Shown: positions 32,067 to 41,388, counted from the first letter of the stretch. The stretch is 64,000 nucleotides of DNA from Listeria kieliensis (GCF_003369925.1 NZ_LARY01000003.1:153917-217916), one strand, 5' to 3'. A program made the numbers and translations. Notes: generated from the sequence alone by a model not told the origin.

Positions 32067-32267
32067 TTAATACTCATAGGGGTCACGGCTATTTTTATGA
32101 TTTTTACGGTTATCTCCAGACCACAATTTATAAAGCAAGAAGATAATTCCTGCCAAAATTAGAATCGGGAATAGGAAGTGTAAAGTGATTCCAATAATTT
32201 TTAAAACGATATTTAAACCAATAAGTGCTAAAACAACTGTTAAAAAGTATTTCCAAAAGTTATTCAT
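32067..32267 (-). CDS. Small two-segment membrane protein
   Basis: A 66-residue protein starting MNNFWKYFL with two hydrophobic segments (about 6-24 and 27-46) and a polar, charged tail ending in RDPYEY. The ATG at 32267 has GGAG seven bases upstream and is preferred over a start five codons earlier. It loosely resembles the small LiaI/PspC-type envelope proteins, but I cannot assign a family. It is followed by a terminator. Confidence 0.65.
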   Translation of the reverse strand: MNNFWKYFLTVVLALIGLNIVLKIIGITLHFLFPILILAGIIFLLYKLWSGDNRKNHKNSRDPYEY

Positions 32268-32291
32268 AATCAATCTCCTCATTTCTTTTTA

Positions 32292-32615
32292 TTATTTAGA
32301 TGAAACAACCTGTATATCTGAAAGCTCTTTTGAACGAACAACCATCTGATTGTCTTGAATGACTAAGCGATACGATTTATTCATTTCTAGCTCATCATTT
32401 GAATAAAACTTTAATTGAGTAGTTTTGCCAGAGGGCGCTTTGCAATCTTCTTTAAAAACATAGCCTTTAAACTTTGCTTTCTGAACTTTTTCACCTGAAT
32501 GTTTTATTGTCACTGTGTATGTATCAGATGCCTCTGCAAACGGTGAACCTAGTTCAATAAAAACCATTACGATTACAAAAACTGCAGCTAATAATCCAAA
32601 TATTGCCCTTTTCAT
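32292..32615 (-). CDS. YxeA-like DUF1093 family secreted protein
   Basis: A 107-residue protein with an N-terminal signal or membrane segment (MKRAIFGLLAAVFVIVMVF) and a small domain with a TYTVTIKHSGEK start and YRLVIQ...SKELSDIQVV end, like the DUF1093/YxeA family. The open frame runs further upstream through a terminator, but the ATG at 32615 has AGGGAG eight bases before it. It is probably cotranscribed with the small membrane protein gene downstream. A TATAAT at 32649-32654 lies upstream. The function is unknown. Confidence 0.75.
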   Translation of the reverse strand: MKRAIFGLLAAVFVIVMVFIELGSPFAEASDTYTVTIKHSGEKVQKAKFKGYVFKEDCKAPSGKTTQLKFYSNDELEMNKSYRLVIQDNQMVVRSKELSDIQVVSSK

Positions 32616-32648
32616 TTTTATTGCTCCCTTATTTGATTTGATAAACTT

Positions 32649-32676
32649 ATTATAAAGGGAATGGAGCATTATCAAA
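32649..32676 (-). promoter_or_regulatory. Likely promoter of the YxeA-like gene
   Basis: TATAAT at 32649-32654; a TTTTGA hexamer lies 17 bases further upstream. The start would be about 30 bases before the ATG. Confidence 0.5.
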
Positions 32677-32732
32677 AAAGGCTGCAGAATGAATCTTATA
32701 TCATTCCTTAGTCTGATATCGGAATCAGCCCA

Positions 32733-32797
32733 TAAAAAAACCACTATACGTGCATTGCCCCTTATTATCGGGTCTGCGTGCGCATAGTGGTTTTTTA
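32733..32797. terminator. Bidirectional terminator after the GT-C-like gene
   Basis: AACCACTAT (near 32739-32747) pairs with ATAGTGGTT (near 32784-32792), with additional GTGC/GCGT pairing and T-runs on both sides. It directly follows the 32802-34283 gene. Confidence 0.8.
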
Positions 32798-32801
32798 TCA
32801 T

Positions 32802-34283
32802 TTATTTAACAATCAATTTTGTGTCTTTCGGAATTCCAAAGTACACTTTAAATGTTTCTTCTTGGAAACTACCTGGAACTGGCGTGCCATTCCATAAAAA
32901 GTCCTCGTACGGAAGGCGTTTTAAGGTTACTGCTTTTTCGCCGCTCTTCACTTGTTGTTTCACTTCTTCCATTCGCTCGTTATCGGCCGCTTTGATGTGA
33001 TAAAAAACAACACCATAAGCCAGTGCAACAACAATTGTTAGTCCAGCAATTGGAACCAGCCAATTCGAAAAATCAATCCAATCTGATTCATAGGCAAAAA
33101 CAAGTAAACGAATAATGTAAAGAACAAACATCAGGTACGGAATTACAAAACAACGTGCACCGATTGGCGTGATTAAGAAAAGTGGTGCAGACACAAAGGC
33201 CGCCGAAATTAAGTAAAAGGAAAGTTCAACTTTTAAATTGCGATTCGAAATAAATAGAATGACACTTAAAATTAAAACTAAGTAAAACAAAACAGATAGC
33301 CACGCTTCAAAATTTGCGTTTTTCACAGGATTTGTGAAAAAGCTTAAATGAAGTGTATTTTTAACAATCGGCACGTAAAATGCGTAGATAGTTAAAATAA
33401 AAATAAAGCTATTTTTTATAATCAATAATCCCGTTGAAAGGTTTCTACCTGCTTTAACAAGCAACAAGATTGTCACGAGTGCGAGCACAATGTTGAGCCA
33501 CATATTGTTCATGATGAACAGCTTATACATATCCGTGTAGAAAACTTCATAGATTCTTGAAAAAAGTCCTTGATTTGTTTCGACGGAGCGATAATTGTCG
33601 GCACCGCTGAAGATTTTCACATAGGCTCCATTTGTGAACATGATTACAGCACCTATAAGCGTCCCAACAAAGTACAAAGCTTGGAAGAAATACAATTTAC
33701 GGAACTTCATAAAGCTATATACGATGATAAACAGCGCTGCAAACACATTGTAAATAGTGGCATGCTCGACAAAAAGTTGCGAGACAACTCCTAATGGAAG
33801 AGCTATACAAACAACAAACGGGCTATACCTTGGCGCTTTATCATAAAAGACATTTTTGATAATCAAGATATACAGCAAAATACAAAATATAGCTGTATTG
33901 TAATTAGCAAATCCTGCCGCCCAAGTAAAGGTGGATTTCAACATGCCAAGCGGAACTGAAAGCACGAGGAAAAAGCTCAAGAAACTTAATGTTAACTTGC
34001 TGGTTCTTGCAATAAGTAGGGGTAAAACAACGAGCGCTGACCCCAAAACCCCCATTAACAAGTAGCGAATAAAGTTAGAACGTGTAATTAAAATTTCTGT
34101 TAGATTTCCTAAATATCTGCCATTGTAATCTTTAAACCAATTACCTAGGCGATCTGTCCCAAAGTGAATCGCCCACGTCCAGTCATCATGCGTAAGTGGC
34201 GTCAAATATGATAAAAAAAAGTAAAATACAAACAAGATAAAACTGAAAATCACTAGATGTAAACTGTTGATTTTTTTTGCCAT
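32802..34283 (-). CDS. Polytopic membrane protein, GT-C-like (DUF6056 type)
   Basis: A 493-residue protein with about 11-12 hydrophobic segments. After the first segment comes an extracellular loop with THDDWTW and NGRYLGN; acidic residues in this place are typical of polyprenyl-phosphate-sugar-dependent GT-C glycosyltransferases. It follows a bactoprenol-glucosyltransferase-like gene by about 12 bases. Together they resemble modules that attach sugars to teichoic acid or other surface polymers: one enzyme loads the lipid, the other transfers the sugar outside. That role is inferred from fold and context. A GtcA-like flippase is not present in the window. Confidence 0.7.
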   Translation of the reverse strand: MAKKINSLHLVIFSFILFVFYFFLSYLTPLTHDDWTWAIHFGTDRLGNWFKDYNGRYLGNLTEILITRSNFIRYLLMGVLGSALVVLPLLIARTSKLTLSFLSFFLVLSVPLGMLKSTFTWAAGFANYNTAIFCILLYILIIKNVFYDKAPRYSPFVVCIALPLGVVSQLFVEHATIYNVFAALFIIVYSFMKFRKLYFFQALYFVGTLIGAVIMFTNGAYVKIFSGADNYRSVETNQGLFSRIYEVFYTDMYKLFIMNNMWLNIVLALVTILLLVKAGRNLSTGLLIIKNSFIFILTIYAFYVPIVKNTLHLSFFTNPVKNANFEAWLSVLFYLVLILSVILFISNRNLKVELSFYLISAAFVSAPLFLITPIGARCFVIPYLMFVLYIIRLLVFAYESDWIDFSNWLVPIAGLTIVVALAYGVVFYHIKAADNERMEEVKQQVKSGEKAVTLKRLPYEDFLWNGTPVPGSFQEETFKVYFGIPKDTKLIVK

Positions 34284-34294
34284 TATTTTTCTCT

Positions 34295-35252
34295 CTATCC
34301 CTTCTTGTTAACCATTTCTTTGTCTTCGTTATAACTTTCCACAAAATAAAGTGGTCTCTTTTTAACTTCTTGGAAAATCCGTCCCAAGTACTCACCAATA
34401 ATTCCTATACTAATAAGCTGTACGCCACCCAAGAACAGGATAATGATCATGAGCGAAGGAAAACCGCTTGTGTCTGCACCAAAAAGCAATGTTTTGATAA
34501 ACAAATACACCATATAAATAAAAGCCGCCGCAGATACAACAAAACCACTATATGTAGAAAGTCTGAGAGGAAAAGTTGTATAAGAAGTAATTCCTTCAAG
34601 CGCCAAGTTAATTAGTGACCTGTAGCTCCATTTGGATTCCCCATCATAGCGAGGGGCAGCATCGAACGCTACTTCTATTTTTTTTGAAACCAATCCAGCT
34701 ATAAAGGCCTTTTGTATAGCGGTTTGACTCGCGCATTTGTTTGAGCGCTTCAACACAACGTTTATCTAACAAACGAAAATCGCCTGCATCTGGAAGAACA
34801 GGAATGCGCGCGACTTTTTGAAGAATTCGATAATACAATTTTGAAGTGGCTTTTTTGAGCCATGTTTCACCTTCACGTCGATTTCTTTTAGCATACACAT
34901 CTTCATAGCCTAGCTCCCAAAGTTTAAGCATTTCTAAAATCACTTCTGGAGGATGTTGCAAATCAGCATCCATCGTAACAAGTGCGTCACCTTTCGCATA
35001 ATCAAACCCTGCTGCCATGGCAACTTCTTTCCCGTAATTACGTGACAAGTCAACATATACAACTCGGTTATCTTTTTCGTGTAGGGCTTTCATTTGATCA
35101 AGTGTCCCGTCTTTACTTCCATCATTAATGAAAAGCAGTTCAAATGTATAAGATTCCTTCACTTGATCCATTACTTCCACAACACGTTCATAAAGCGGAA
35201 CGATCATTGTTTCTTCATTGTATGCAGGAACAGAGATAGTCAAAAGCTTCAA
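34295..35252 (-). pseudogene. GtrB/CsbB-like polyprenyl-phosphate glycosyltransferase, frameshifted in an A8 tract
   Basis: The first part (35252 to about 34680) encodes a GT-A domain with SVPAYNEE, FINDGSKDGT, the DADLQHPPE catalytic motif and the AGDFRLLDKRCVEAL segment. After YSWIGFKK the frame runs into RSSVRCC and a stop. The expected continuation, KIEVAFDAAPRYDGESKWS followed by two membrane helices and ENLGRIFQ-like EYLGRIFQEV, is found in another frame to 34295. The junction is a run of eight A residues (coding strand, 34678-34685); seven would restore one frame of about 318 residues. It starts with TTG behind AAAGGAGG. This may be a phase-variable gene, a slippage-corrected gene, a recent pseudogene or a sequencing error. 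Confidence 0.8.
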
Positions 35253-35349
35253 TTAAGGTGTTCCTCCTTTAATATTATTCTGTAGCTTTTTAAAATGCAG
35301 TTATATTCATAGTTTATCACAAAAAATATCTCATATCACTATAATTTTA

Positions 35350-35388
35350 GACAAAAAAACAGCAGCCCGCAGGCTGCTGTTTTTATTC
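35350..35388. terminator. Terminator of the peptide-binding protein gene
   Basis: ACAGCAGCC (35359-35367) pairs with GGCTGCTGT (35372-35380), flanked by A and T runs on both sides, so it can act in both directions. Confidence 0.85.
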
Positions 35389-35399
35389 AATCTCTATTT

Positions 35400-37064
35400 T
35401 TATTTTTTGTGTAACCACTTATAGTTTTCTGTTCCGATCGGATAAGCAATGTAATCCGCTAAATCAGCTTTTTCCAGATACGCACGACCACCTTGGTAAA
35501 GTGGGATTAACACGGCATTATCTTTTAAGAGAATCTGTTCTGCTTCAAGAAGTGCATCAAACCGTTTGTTCAAATCATTTGCGAGTTTCCCTTTCGCACC
35601 TAAAACAAGTTCGTCATATTTTGCATTTGAAAAACCTGTGTGGTTGCCAGGGCTACCTGTCAAGAACAAGTTGAGGTAAGTTAATGGATCTTGATAATCG
35701 CCGCCCCAACCGCCAAGAAGCAGTTCAAAGTCTTGTGTGACATCAGCCTTAAAGCTAACTTGTGTGGGAACATTTTTCAACTTCACTGTTAAACCAGGCA
35801 AATTCGATTCTAGTTGATTTTGAATAAATTCAGTTTGCTTTTTAATCAGCGAAGTATCACCCGCTGTTAAAGTGAGTGTTAACTCGGTTTTCCCTAGTTC
35901 CTTGAGTCCTTTTTCAAAATAACTTTTCGCTTCATCTTTATCATAAGTCACGAGTGGCCCATTAATCTTTCGAAAATCTTTTCCATTTTCAGGGCTGAAC
36001 ATAATTCCACCTGGAACATCGCCATCAAGCGGCTCCGAGCCATTTGCAAGTAATGTATCGACAAGCCCTGTCTTATCAATTGCCATCGCAAGTCCACGCC
36101 GAATATTCAAATTAGCTAGATCGGTTTTTACTCCGTCTTTTCCTTGGTTCATTTTCATGTAAACCGATCGACCTGTCGCCATTTTATGAAACTCTTTATC
36201 GTTTTCAAATTGCTTCACAAAATCGCCATCGAGCTCAACACGATCGAGTTTTCCAGTGTTATATAAATTAAGCGCGGCATTCGTGTCTTTTACAACTGTC
36301 ACATGAATTTTATCCGCTTTTACATTCTTTTTATCCCAATACTTCGGATTTTTAACATAATCAAACGTTTGGCTCGTACTATCCCAATTTTTCAAAAGGA
36401 AAGGTCCATTTGAAAGTAGTGTATCGCTATTTGTTCCATAGCGATCGCCTTCTTTTTTAAGTTGCGCTTCTTTTTGCGGGAAAAACGTTCCCGTTGTTAA
36501 CAACTCTTTAAAGATAGGTACCGGGTTTTCTAAATCAATTTGAAGCTTCTTCTTGCCTAAAGCTTTAATCCCTAATTCACTAGGCGGAAGCTCTCCTTTT
36601 AAAACTTGTGTTGCATTTTTTACAATTTCTTCCATTTGAGGTCCGTAAGCCGCCGCTGTTTTAGGATCTACAACTTTTTTCCACGCAAACTCAAAATCAG
36701 CTGCCGTTACAGGGCTACCATCCGACCAGTTCGCATCTTTTCGAATATCAAAAATAAACGTTTTCCCATCATTTTTAACAGTCGGCTCTTTTGCAGCAAG
36801 TGCGAGCTTAGGTTTTCCTTTTTTATCCAAGCGATATAAACCTTCAAAAACCTGATTAACCACCTTAAAACTGGCTCCATTGTCTGCTGTAATCGGGTTA
36901 ACACTAGGCACCGCAGACGTTTCCATAACATTAACAACTTTGTTTTCTCCTGCCCGTTTGTCCTTATTTTCCCCCGAATCCCCTTCGCTCGCGCCACATG
37001 CCGTAAGCGCTAAAACACCAAGTACCAAACTACCTGCTAGAAACTTCTGTCCCCTTTTACGCAT
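35400..37064 (-). CDS. Oligopeptide ABC transporter substrate-binding lipoprotein (OppA family)
   Basis: A 554-residue extracellular lipoprotein. The signal peptide ends in the lipobox LTAC, with lipidated Cys at about residue 23, followed by a Ser/Glu-rich linker. The SBP_bac_5 domain has the WSDGSPVTAADFEFAWKK signature and the C-terminal LIPLYQGGRAYLEK segment of peptide-binding proteins. No permease or ATPase genes are adjacent, so it either shares an Opp system encoded elsewhere or senses peptides. It has its own terminator. Confidence 0.93.
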   Translation of the reverse strand: MRKRGQKFLAGSLVLGVLALTACGASEGDSGENKDKRAGENKVVNVMETSAVPSVNPITADNGASFKVVNQVFEGLYRLDKKGKPKLALAAKEPTVKNDGKTFIFDIRKDANWSDGSPVTAADFEFAWKKVVDPKTAAAYGPQMEEIVKNATQVLKGELPPSELGIKALGKKKLQIDLENPVPIFKELLTTGTFFPQKEAQLKKEGDRYGTNSDTLLSNGPFLLKNWDSTSQTFDYVKNPKYWDKKNVKADKIHVTVVKDTNAALNLYNTGKLDRVELDGDFVKQFENDKEFHKMATGRSVYMKMNQGKDGVKTDLANLNIRRGLAMAIDKTGLVDTLLANGSEPLDGDVPGGIMFSPENGKDFRKINGPLVTYDKDEAKSYFEKGLKELGKTELTLTLTAGDTSLIKKQTEFIQNQLESNLPGLTVKLKNVPTQVSFKADVTQDFELLLGGWGGDYQDPLTYLNLFLTGSPGNHTGFSNAKYDELVLGAKGKLANDLNKRFDALLEAEQILLKDNAVLIPLYQGGRAYLEKADLADYIAYPIGTENYKWLHKK

Positions 37065-37125
37065 TTTATTCCTCCTTATGTTCTTGTATGTACTTCTCCT
37101 TCTCGGAAGCGCTTTCCAAAGGACT

Positions 37126-37176
37126 CAAAAAAAGACGAGAGACTTAAAAATCGGGATAAGCCTTCCGTCTTTTATT
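37126..37176 (-). terminator. Terminator of the SdpI-like gene
   Basis: AAAGACG arms near 37131-37137 and 37166-37173 pair, with an AAG/CTT pair inside, and a T-run follows on the minus strand. Confidence 0.6.
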
Positions 37177-37220
37177 ATAGTATCAACTGTACCTGTTGTA
37201 AACAAAATCTGTATTAATAA

Positions 37221-37835
37221 TTATCTTTTATTCAAGTAAACGCCAGATCCAACAACAATAATACACACTGCGGCAACCATGATCATCATAAAGTAACTTG
37301 GATCGTTTCGCATAAAAACAGCGAGAATCAAACATGCCACACCAAAAAAGACAAGCGATGCAATCGTAATTTTTTTCCACAAATTTTTAGCATATGCATC
37401 TGTTTTTTTAAAGCCAACAAGCCGCAAGAAAAGAAATACTTTTTTTGAATAGCTAAGATAAACGGCAAGTAGCAATGTAAAAGCGCTCGCCGCAAGTAAT
37501 GCAAATCGCCCTGTTGGAATCTCATAACCAAGCCCGTAAGCAATCAAACTCAGTTGTACAATGGCAAGTAAAACTAGTAAAAGACGGAAGCAATATTCAA
37601 ATTCCAATTTACTTTCTGCTTTTACTTTCTCCTTGCCATAATACTCCGTCCCGGTGAACATCACCATTAAAAACGGAATCAGGATAAGTCCAAGCCACTT
37701 CTGCATGAACATATCCGGAGAGAAGTCACTGCCGAAATGAACGGCCATTTCCGCCGGAAGTAGCGGATAACTGACTAGGGAAGCTGCCACCGTGATTAAA
37801 ATAACCAAACTTGGAAACATCCCGATTTTTTTCAT
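37221..37835 (-). CDS. DUF1648/SdpI-like membrane protein
   Basis: A 204-residue protein with six or so hydrophobic segments. The N-terminal LPAEMAVHFGSDFSPDMFM region is the DUF1648 signature, also found in SdpI, the B. subtilis immunity protein against the SdpC toxin; the C-terminal half has the SdpI-like layout. No toxin gene lies nearby, so an immunity role is not supported. The ATG at 37835 has GGAAGG eight bases upstream. Confidence 0.75.
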   Translation of the reverse strand: MKKIGMFPSLVILITVAASLVSYPLLPAEMAVHFGSDFSPDMFMQKWLGLILIPFLMVMFTGTEYYGKEKVKAESKLEFEYCFRLLLVLLAIVQLSLIAYGLGYEIPTGRFALLAASAFTLLLAVYLSYSKKVFLFLRLVGFKKTDAYAKNLWKKITIASLVFFGVACLILAVFMRNDPSYFMMIMVAAVCIIVVGSGVYLNKR

Positions 37836-37862
37836 CTCCTTCACCTTCCTATACTTAAAAAA

Positions 37863-38495
37863 TTAATTTAAAAGCACAGCGAGGTCATTCCGCGTTTCTA
37901 CCAGTCTGATGTTTGTCATTTCTTCTAGCTGTTTTTTCGTCTCCTGATAACCCTCGCTTGTAAGTGCGCGTGTCGCTCCCAAATAAACAATCACTTGGAA
38001 ACCCGCTCTTTCAAGCTGAATCACAGTTGTTTTGACACAAAAATCAAAAGCAAGTCCTCCGACCACCACAATATCTACTTTTTTTTGCTTCAAAAATTCG
38101 ATTATGCCCGTTGAAAGTTCTTCTTTAATATCATGATAGCAAGCGCCATATGGATGCAAATCAGGCTCCATTCCCTTCCAAACAAAATAATCATATTCCG
38201 TCGGCTTTGGGAGGCCTTTAAGAAGTTCAAACCCCTTTGTTCCCGGCTCACAGTGCCTCACCCATGTTAAATCAGCATTTGGATAGTCAAGCGGCTTAAG
38301 CATATCTTCACTTTTATCCACCACCCAAACCGCATTTGCTGGATGGGCATCTTTACTTGCCACGCGAACATCCCCAAGTGACGCCATAAATTCAAGTTCT
38401 GGAACAATTTCTTCTGCTTCTGGAACAGGAAGCTCATCTGGACATACCGGACTAAATCCATTTTGCGCATCCACATCAAACGTTGCAATTTTCAT
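37863..38495 (-). CDS. Isochorismatase/nicotinamidase family hydrolase
   Basis: The 210-residue cysteine hydrolase has Asp in FDVDAQNGF, Lys in YFVWKGMEPD, and the nucleophile Cys in GGLAFDFCVKTTV. SKDAHPANAVW carries the residues that bind the metal in nicotinamidases. Nicotinamide to nicotinate for NAD salvage is the best guess, but the substrate is uncertain. It lies two bases downstream of the reductase gene, so the two are cotranscribed. Confidence 0.82.
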   Translation of the reverse strand: MKIATFDVDAQNGFSPVCPDELPVPEAEEIVPELEFMASLGDVRVASKDAHPANAVWVVDKSEDMLKPLDYPNADLTWVRHCEPGTKGFELLKGLPKPTEYDYFVWKGMEPDLHPYGACYHDIKEELSTGIIEFLKQKKVDIVVVGGLAFDFCVKTTVIQLERAGFQVIVYLGATRALTSEGYQETKKQLEEMTNIRLVETRNDLAVLLN

Positions 38496-38497
38496 CT

Positions 38498-39028
38498 TTA
38501 TTCTTCCTCCAATTTTCCATAAGTTAATTGGGCGAATTCGCCAAAACGCGTAACCTCTTCCAGTTTAAGGCTGTGTGGATGGTCTGCTTCAAATAGCGGA
38601 ATCCCGCTTCCAAGTATGACCGGTGCAATCGTGAGCACAAATTTATCGATCGCTTCTTCTTTTAAGAATTGCCGCACAAGACCTGCACCGCCAACAAGCC
38701 AGATATTCGCTCCATCAATTGTTGCAAGCCAGTCCCGCACGTTTCCTGAAACAAAAGCAGCATATTCATCAGCCGGTTCGTTTTTCGAGCGTGAAAACAC
38801 GTAAACATCTTTCTTACTGTACGGAAAAGTGTCTGTTAATGAAAAAACTTGCTGGTAAGTTGTCCGCCCCATCACAACGGTATCAACGCTATCAAAAAAA
38901 GCTTCATAGCCACTATCTCCCTCACCTTGGATCTTCTCAAGCCATTCCACACTTCCAAGTTCATCCGCAATATAACCATCCAAGCTGACTGCAATATAAA
39001 GTGAGACACGTTTACTAGTCACTTTCAT
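38498..39028 (-). CDS. Dihydrofolate reductase-like (RibD C-terminal domain) protein
   Basis: A 176-residue reductase of the RibD_C/DHFR fold, with SLDGYIADELGSVEWL at the N-terminus, MGRTTYQQVF and the NADPH-binding IWLVGGAGLVRQFL motif. It is of the YyaP/YwjB type and not the essential folate enzyme; substrate unknown. It overlaps the oxidoreductase gene upstream by 14 bases. The ATG at 39028 or a GTG two codons later could be the start. Confidence 0.82.
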   Translation of the reverse strand: MKVTSKRVSLYIAVSLDGYIADELGSVEWLEKIQGEGDSGYEAFFDSVDTVVMGRTTYQQVFSLTDTFPYSKKDVYVFSRSKNEPADEYAAFVSGNVRDWLATIDGANIWLVGGAGLVRQFLKEEAIDKFVLTIAPVILGSGIPLFEADHPHSLKLEEVTRFGEFAQLTYGKLEEE

Positions 39029-40037
39029 CAAATCCTTTCACAACCAGTTTTCCGATCATTTTTCCAGATTCTACAATTTTATGTGCATCTCGCATCGTTT
39101 CCGCGTTGATAGGTGACAAAACTTTCGTTAGCGTGCTTTTTAGCTCTCCAGATTCAAAAAGAGCACGCGCATTTTCTAAGAGTTCATGTTGTCGAATTTG
39201 ATCGGTCGTTTGATATTTTGATCGCGTAAACATAAATTCATAATGAAAACCTGCACTTTTGTCTTTCAAAACACTCATTTGAACGGGATGACTAAGTTCC
39301 ACGATCGTGCAAATTTGTCCTTCTGGCTTGATCGCTTGCTCCATTGCTTCAAAGTGCCGATACGTATCGTGCAAGCACAAAATATAATCGACGTTTGGGA
39401 AGCCGATTTTTGAAAGCTCATCTGGAATCGACAAATGGTGGTCGATCACAAAGTCCGCGCCGTGCTTTTCCACCCAGCTGATCGTTTCAGGTCGACTCGC
39501 TGTTGCAATCACCTTGAGCCCCGCAAGTTTCGCCAGCTGCACGGCAATTGAGCCTACACCGCCTGCTCCATTGATGATCAAAATCGATTTCCCTTGATCC
39601 TTTTCTGGCGTAATCAGTAGCCGATCGAACAAAGCTTCAGAAGCCGTAAGCGTCGTAAGCGGCATCGCAGCAGCTTCTTCATCCGTTAAATTTTTGGGCT
39701 TGTGCGCCGCAAGTCGTTCATCAATCCTTGTATATTCTGCATTGCTTCCTTGTCTTGTCACATCGCCTGCAAAATACACCTCATCGCCAACCGCAAACAA
39801 ACTAACGTCGCTTCCGACTTGGGTCACTTCGCCAACTGCATCATAACCAAGAACCCGCGGCGTTGCTTCAACTCGCTCTTTAGGTGCACGCTGTTTCGTG
39901 TCGACTGGATTAACAGATACCGCCTTGACGCGAACGAGCAAATCATGTGCTTCCGGGACGGGTACCTCAAGTTCAAGATCCAGCAAACTTTCAGAATCCT
40001 CAATAGCCAAATACCGATAAAGTCCTACCGCTTTCAT
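39015..40037 (-). CDS. Zinc-type alcohol dehydrogenase-like MDR oxidoreductase (quinone reductase type)
   Basis: The 340-residue NADPH-dependent medium-chain reductase has the N-terminal GroES-like domain and a Rossmann domain with ILIINGAGGVGSIAVQLAKLAG. The zinc ligands of true alcohol dehydrogenases are absent, as in quinone oxidoreductases. The ATG at 40037 with GAAAGG nine bases upstream is preferred to a GTG three codons earlier. It probably heads an operon with the reductase and hydrolase genes that follow. Confidence 0.85.
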   Translation of the reverse strand: MKAVGLYRYLAIEDSESLLDLELEVPVPEAHDLLVRVKAVSVNPVDTKQRAPKERVEATPRVLGYDAVGEVTQVGSDVSLFAVGDEVYFAGDVTRQGSNAEYTRIDERLAAHKPKNLTDEEAAAMPLTTLTASEALFDRLLITPEKDQGKSILIINGAGGVGSIAVQLAKLAGLKVIATASRPETISWVEKHGADFVIDHHLSIPDELSKIGFPNVDYILCLHDTYRHFEAMEQAIKPEGQICTIVELSHPVQMSVLKDKSAGFHYEFMFTRSKYQTTDQIRQHELLENARALFESGELKSTLTKVLSPINAETMRDAHKIVESGKMIGKLVVKGFDESD

Positions 40038-40106
40038 CCTCTTCACCCTTTCTTCCTTTTTCTATTCCCCGATCTCACCAAAGTAAAGCTTCCAATTTCA
40101 AATTCA

Positions 40107-40148
40107 GAAAAAGCCTGCCTAGAAATCGCATCTAAACAGGCTTTTTTC
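40107..40148 (-). terminator. Terminator of the small membrane protein gene
   Basis: AAAGCCTG (40109-40117) pairs with CAGGCTTT (40137-40145), with CTAG/CTAA-type pairs inside; a T-run follows on the minus strand. Confidence 0.8.
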
Positions 40149-40154
40149 GTTGTA

Positions 40155-40421
40155 TTAACTTTTTTCATCCAGTAAATGGCTGTCGCTAAATTTCACTTTT
40201 GCTTCATATTCTGGCGTTTTCCATTTTAACTTTTTCCCGCCTGTTTTTTCACTACTCTTAAAAAGTAATTCACTACCTTTTTTTAGTAATGGAATCGCAA
40301 TAATGACACCCACAAGCGTCAAAATGGCAATAAAGGCAACAAAAAACAAACTCAGGCTTGCCGCAACAACAAAAGCTTTCTTCAAGAAATAACCTAGGTC
40401 AAAACTTTCTTCCAATTTCAT
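40155..40421 (-). CDS. Small membrane protein, 88 residues
   Basis: One long hydrophobic stretch (about residues 15-46, perhaps two helices) is followed by a lysine-rich, charged C-terminal half. Unrecognised. It lies downstream of the HAD hydrolase gene and is followed by its own terminator. The good reading frame, membrane pattern and terminator support it as a real gene. Confidence 0.65.
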   Translation of the reverse strand: MKLEESFDLGYFLKKAFVVAASLSLFFVAFIAILTLVGVIIAIPLLKKGSELLFKSSEKTGGKKLKWKTPEYEAKVKFSDSHLLDEKS

Positions 40422-40481
40422 CAGCTCCTCCCATTTCCTTCCGTTTTTATCATATCACGAAGCAAAAGAAGGAAGCGACTA

Positions 40482-41303
40482 CTAGCCCTTTAGAATTTCA
40501 TCACGCACAAATTGCGCGAGACCACCGGCATCATTATCCGTCGTGACAAAGTCTGCTTTTTCGCGCGCGAGCTCAATCCCATTTCCCATCGCTACACCGA
40601 CTTCAGCAAGTTCGATCATGCCAACATCATTTTCGTTATCTCCAAATGCAGCCGTTTCCGCAAGATCGAGATAGCCATGTTCCGCTAGGTAGCGCAAACC
40701 ATGAGCTTTATCAATTCCCTTGTTCATAATATCCACCAAGTTTTTCCCGGAGGACATCACAGACAAATCAAATTCTGCCAAGGTTTCCTTGACTTTCTTG
40801 CGCTTATTTTCGTCTTCATCAACCGCTAAAATTTTGAGCGGGAATTCTCCTTCGCCAAGCTCTTCAAGCGGCGTTTTTGTGAGCGTGATCGGCACTTGTT
40901 CATTTTCAGGGAGCTGCTTATTTTGTTCATTAAAGAAAGCAATTTTCCCCGTATTCGAAGGCCCCAGAATTCGCTCTGTTGTATAAATATGATAATCGAC
41001 TTCTAGCTCAGAAAGCACAGCGAGAACGGCTTCAATCGTTTCGCGCGCTAAACTACTTTTATATAAAATTTCTCCCGTTGAAAAATCGCGAACGAGCCCA
41101 CCGTTACACGAAATCACCGGAAGCGTAATTTTCAGTTCATGAATAAATGGCAAAATCGCTAAATCGAGCCTTCCCGTTGCTAAAAAGAGTTTTTTTCCTG
41201 CTTTTTGCCAGTCCAAAAGAACCGCTTTGTTGTTCGCTTCTATCTGATCTCCCTTAGTGACAAGCAGCGTTCCATCCATATCCGTTACAATCGTATTTAT
41301 CAT
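40482..41303 (-). CDS. Cof-type HAD-superfamily phosphatase
   Basis: The 273-residue protein has all four HAD motifs: DMDGTLL with the nucleophile Asp at residue 8, the Thr motif ATGR, a lysine in KAHGLRYL, and the acidic GDNENDVGM motif. A C2-type cap lies between. Members dephosphorylate sugar phosphates or flavin precursors; the substrate cannot be read from sequence. Confidence 0.9.
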   Translation of the reverse strand: MINTIVTDMDGTLLVTKGDQIEANNKAVLLDWQKAGKKLFLATGRLDLAILPFIHELKITLPVISCNGGLVRDFSTGEILYKSSLARETIEAVLAVLSELEVDYHIYTTERILGPSNTGKIAFFNEQNKQLPENEQVPITLTKTPLEELGEGEFPLKILAVDEDENKRKKVKETLAEFDLSVMSSGKNLVDIMNKGIDKAHGLRYLAEHGYLDLAETAAFGDNENDVGMIELAEVGVAMGNGIELAREKADFVTTDNDAGGLAQFVRDEILKG

Positions 41304-41388
41304 TCTTTTACACGTCCTTCTTTCAGGTTCAGTCTACTCGAATTATAGCCCGAAATGACTAGTTTGTCACGCCTGCTTCTCGTTATTA

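Noticed and set aside
34295..34756. A separate gene for the second half of the glycosyltransferase
   Set aside because: The sequence continues the first half of the GtrB/CsbB family after one extra A, and the ATG used has no ribosome site; one frameshifted gene explains both parts.
37221..37835. Toxin-immunity pair around the SdpI-like gene
   Set aside because: No SdpC-like or other toxin gene is adjacent; DUF1648 proteins are common without toxins.
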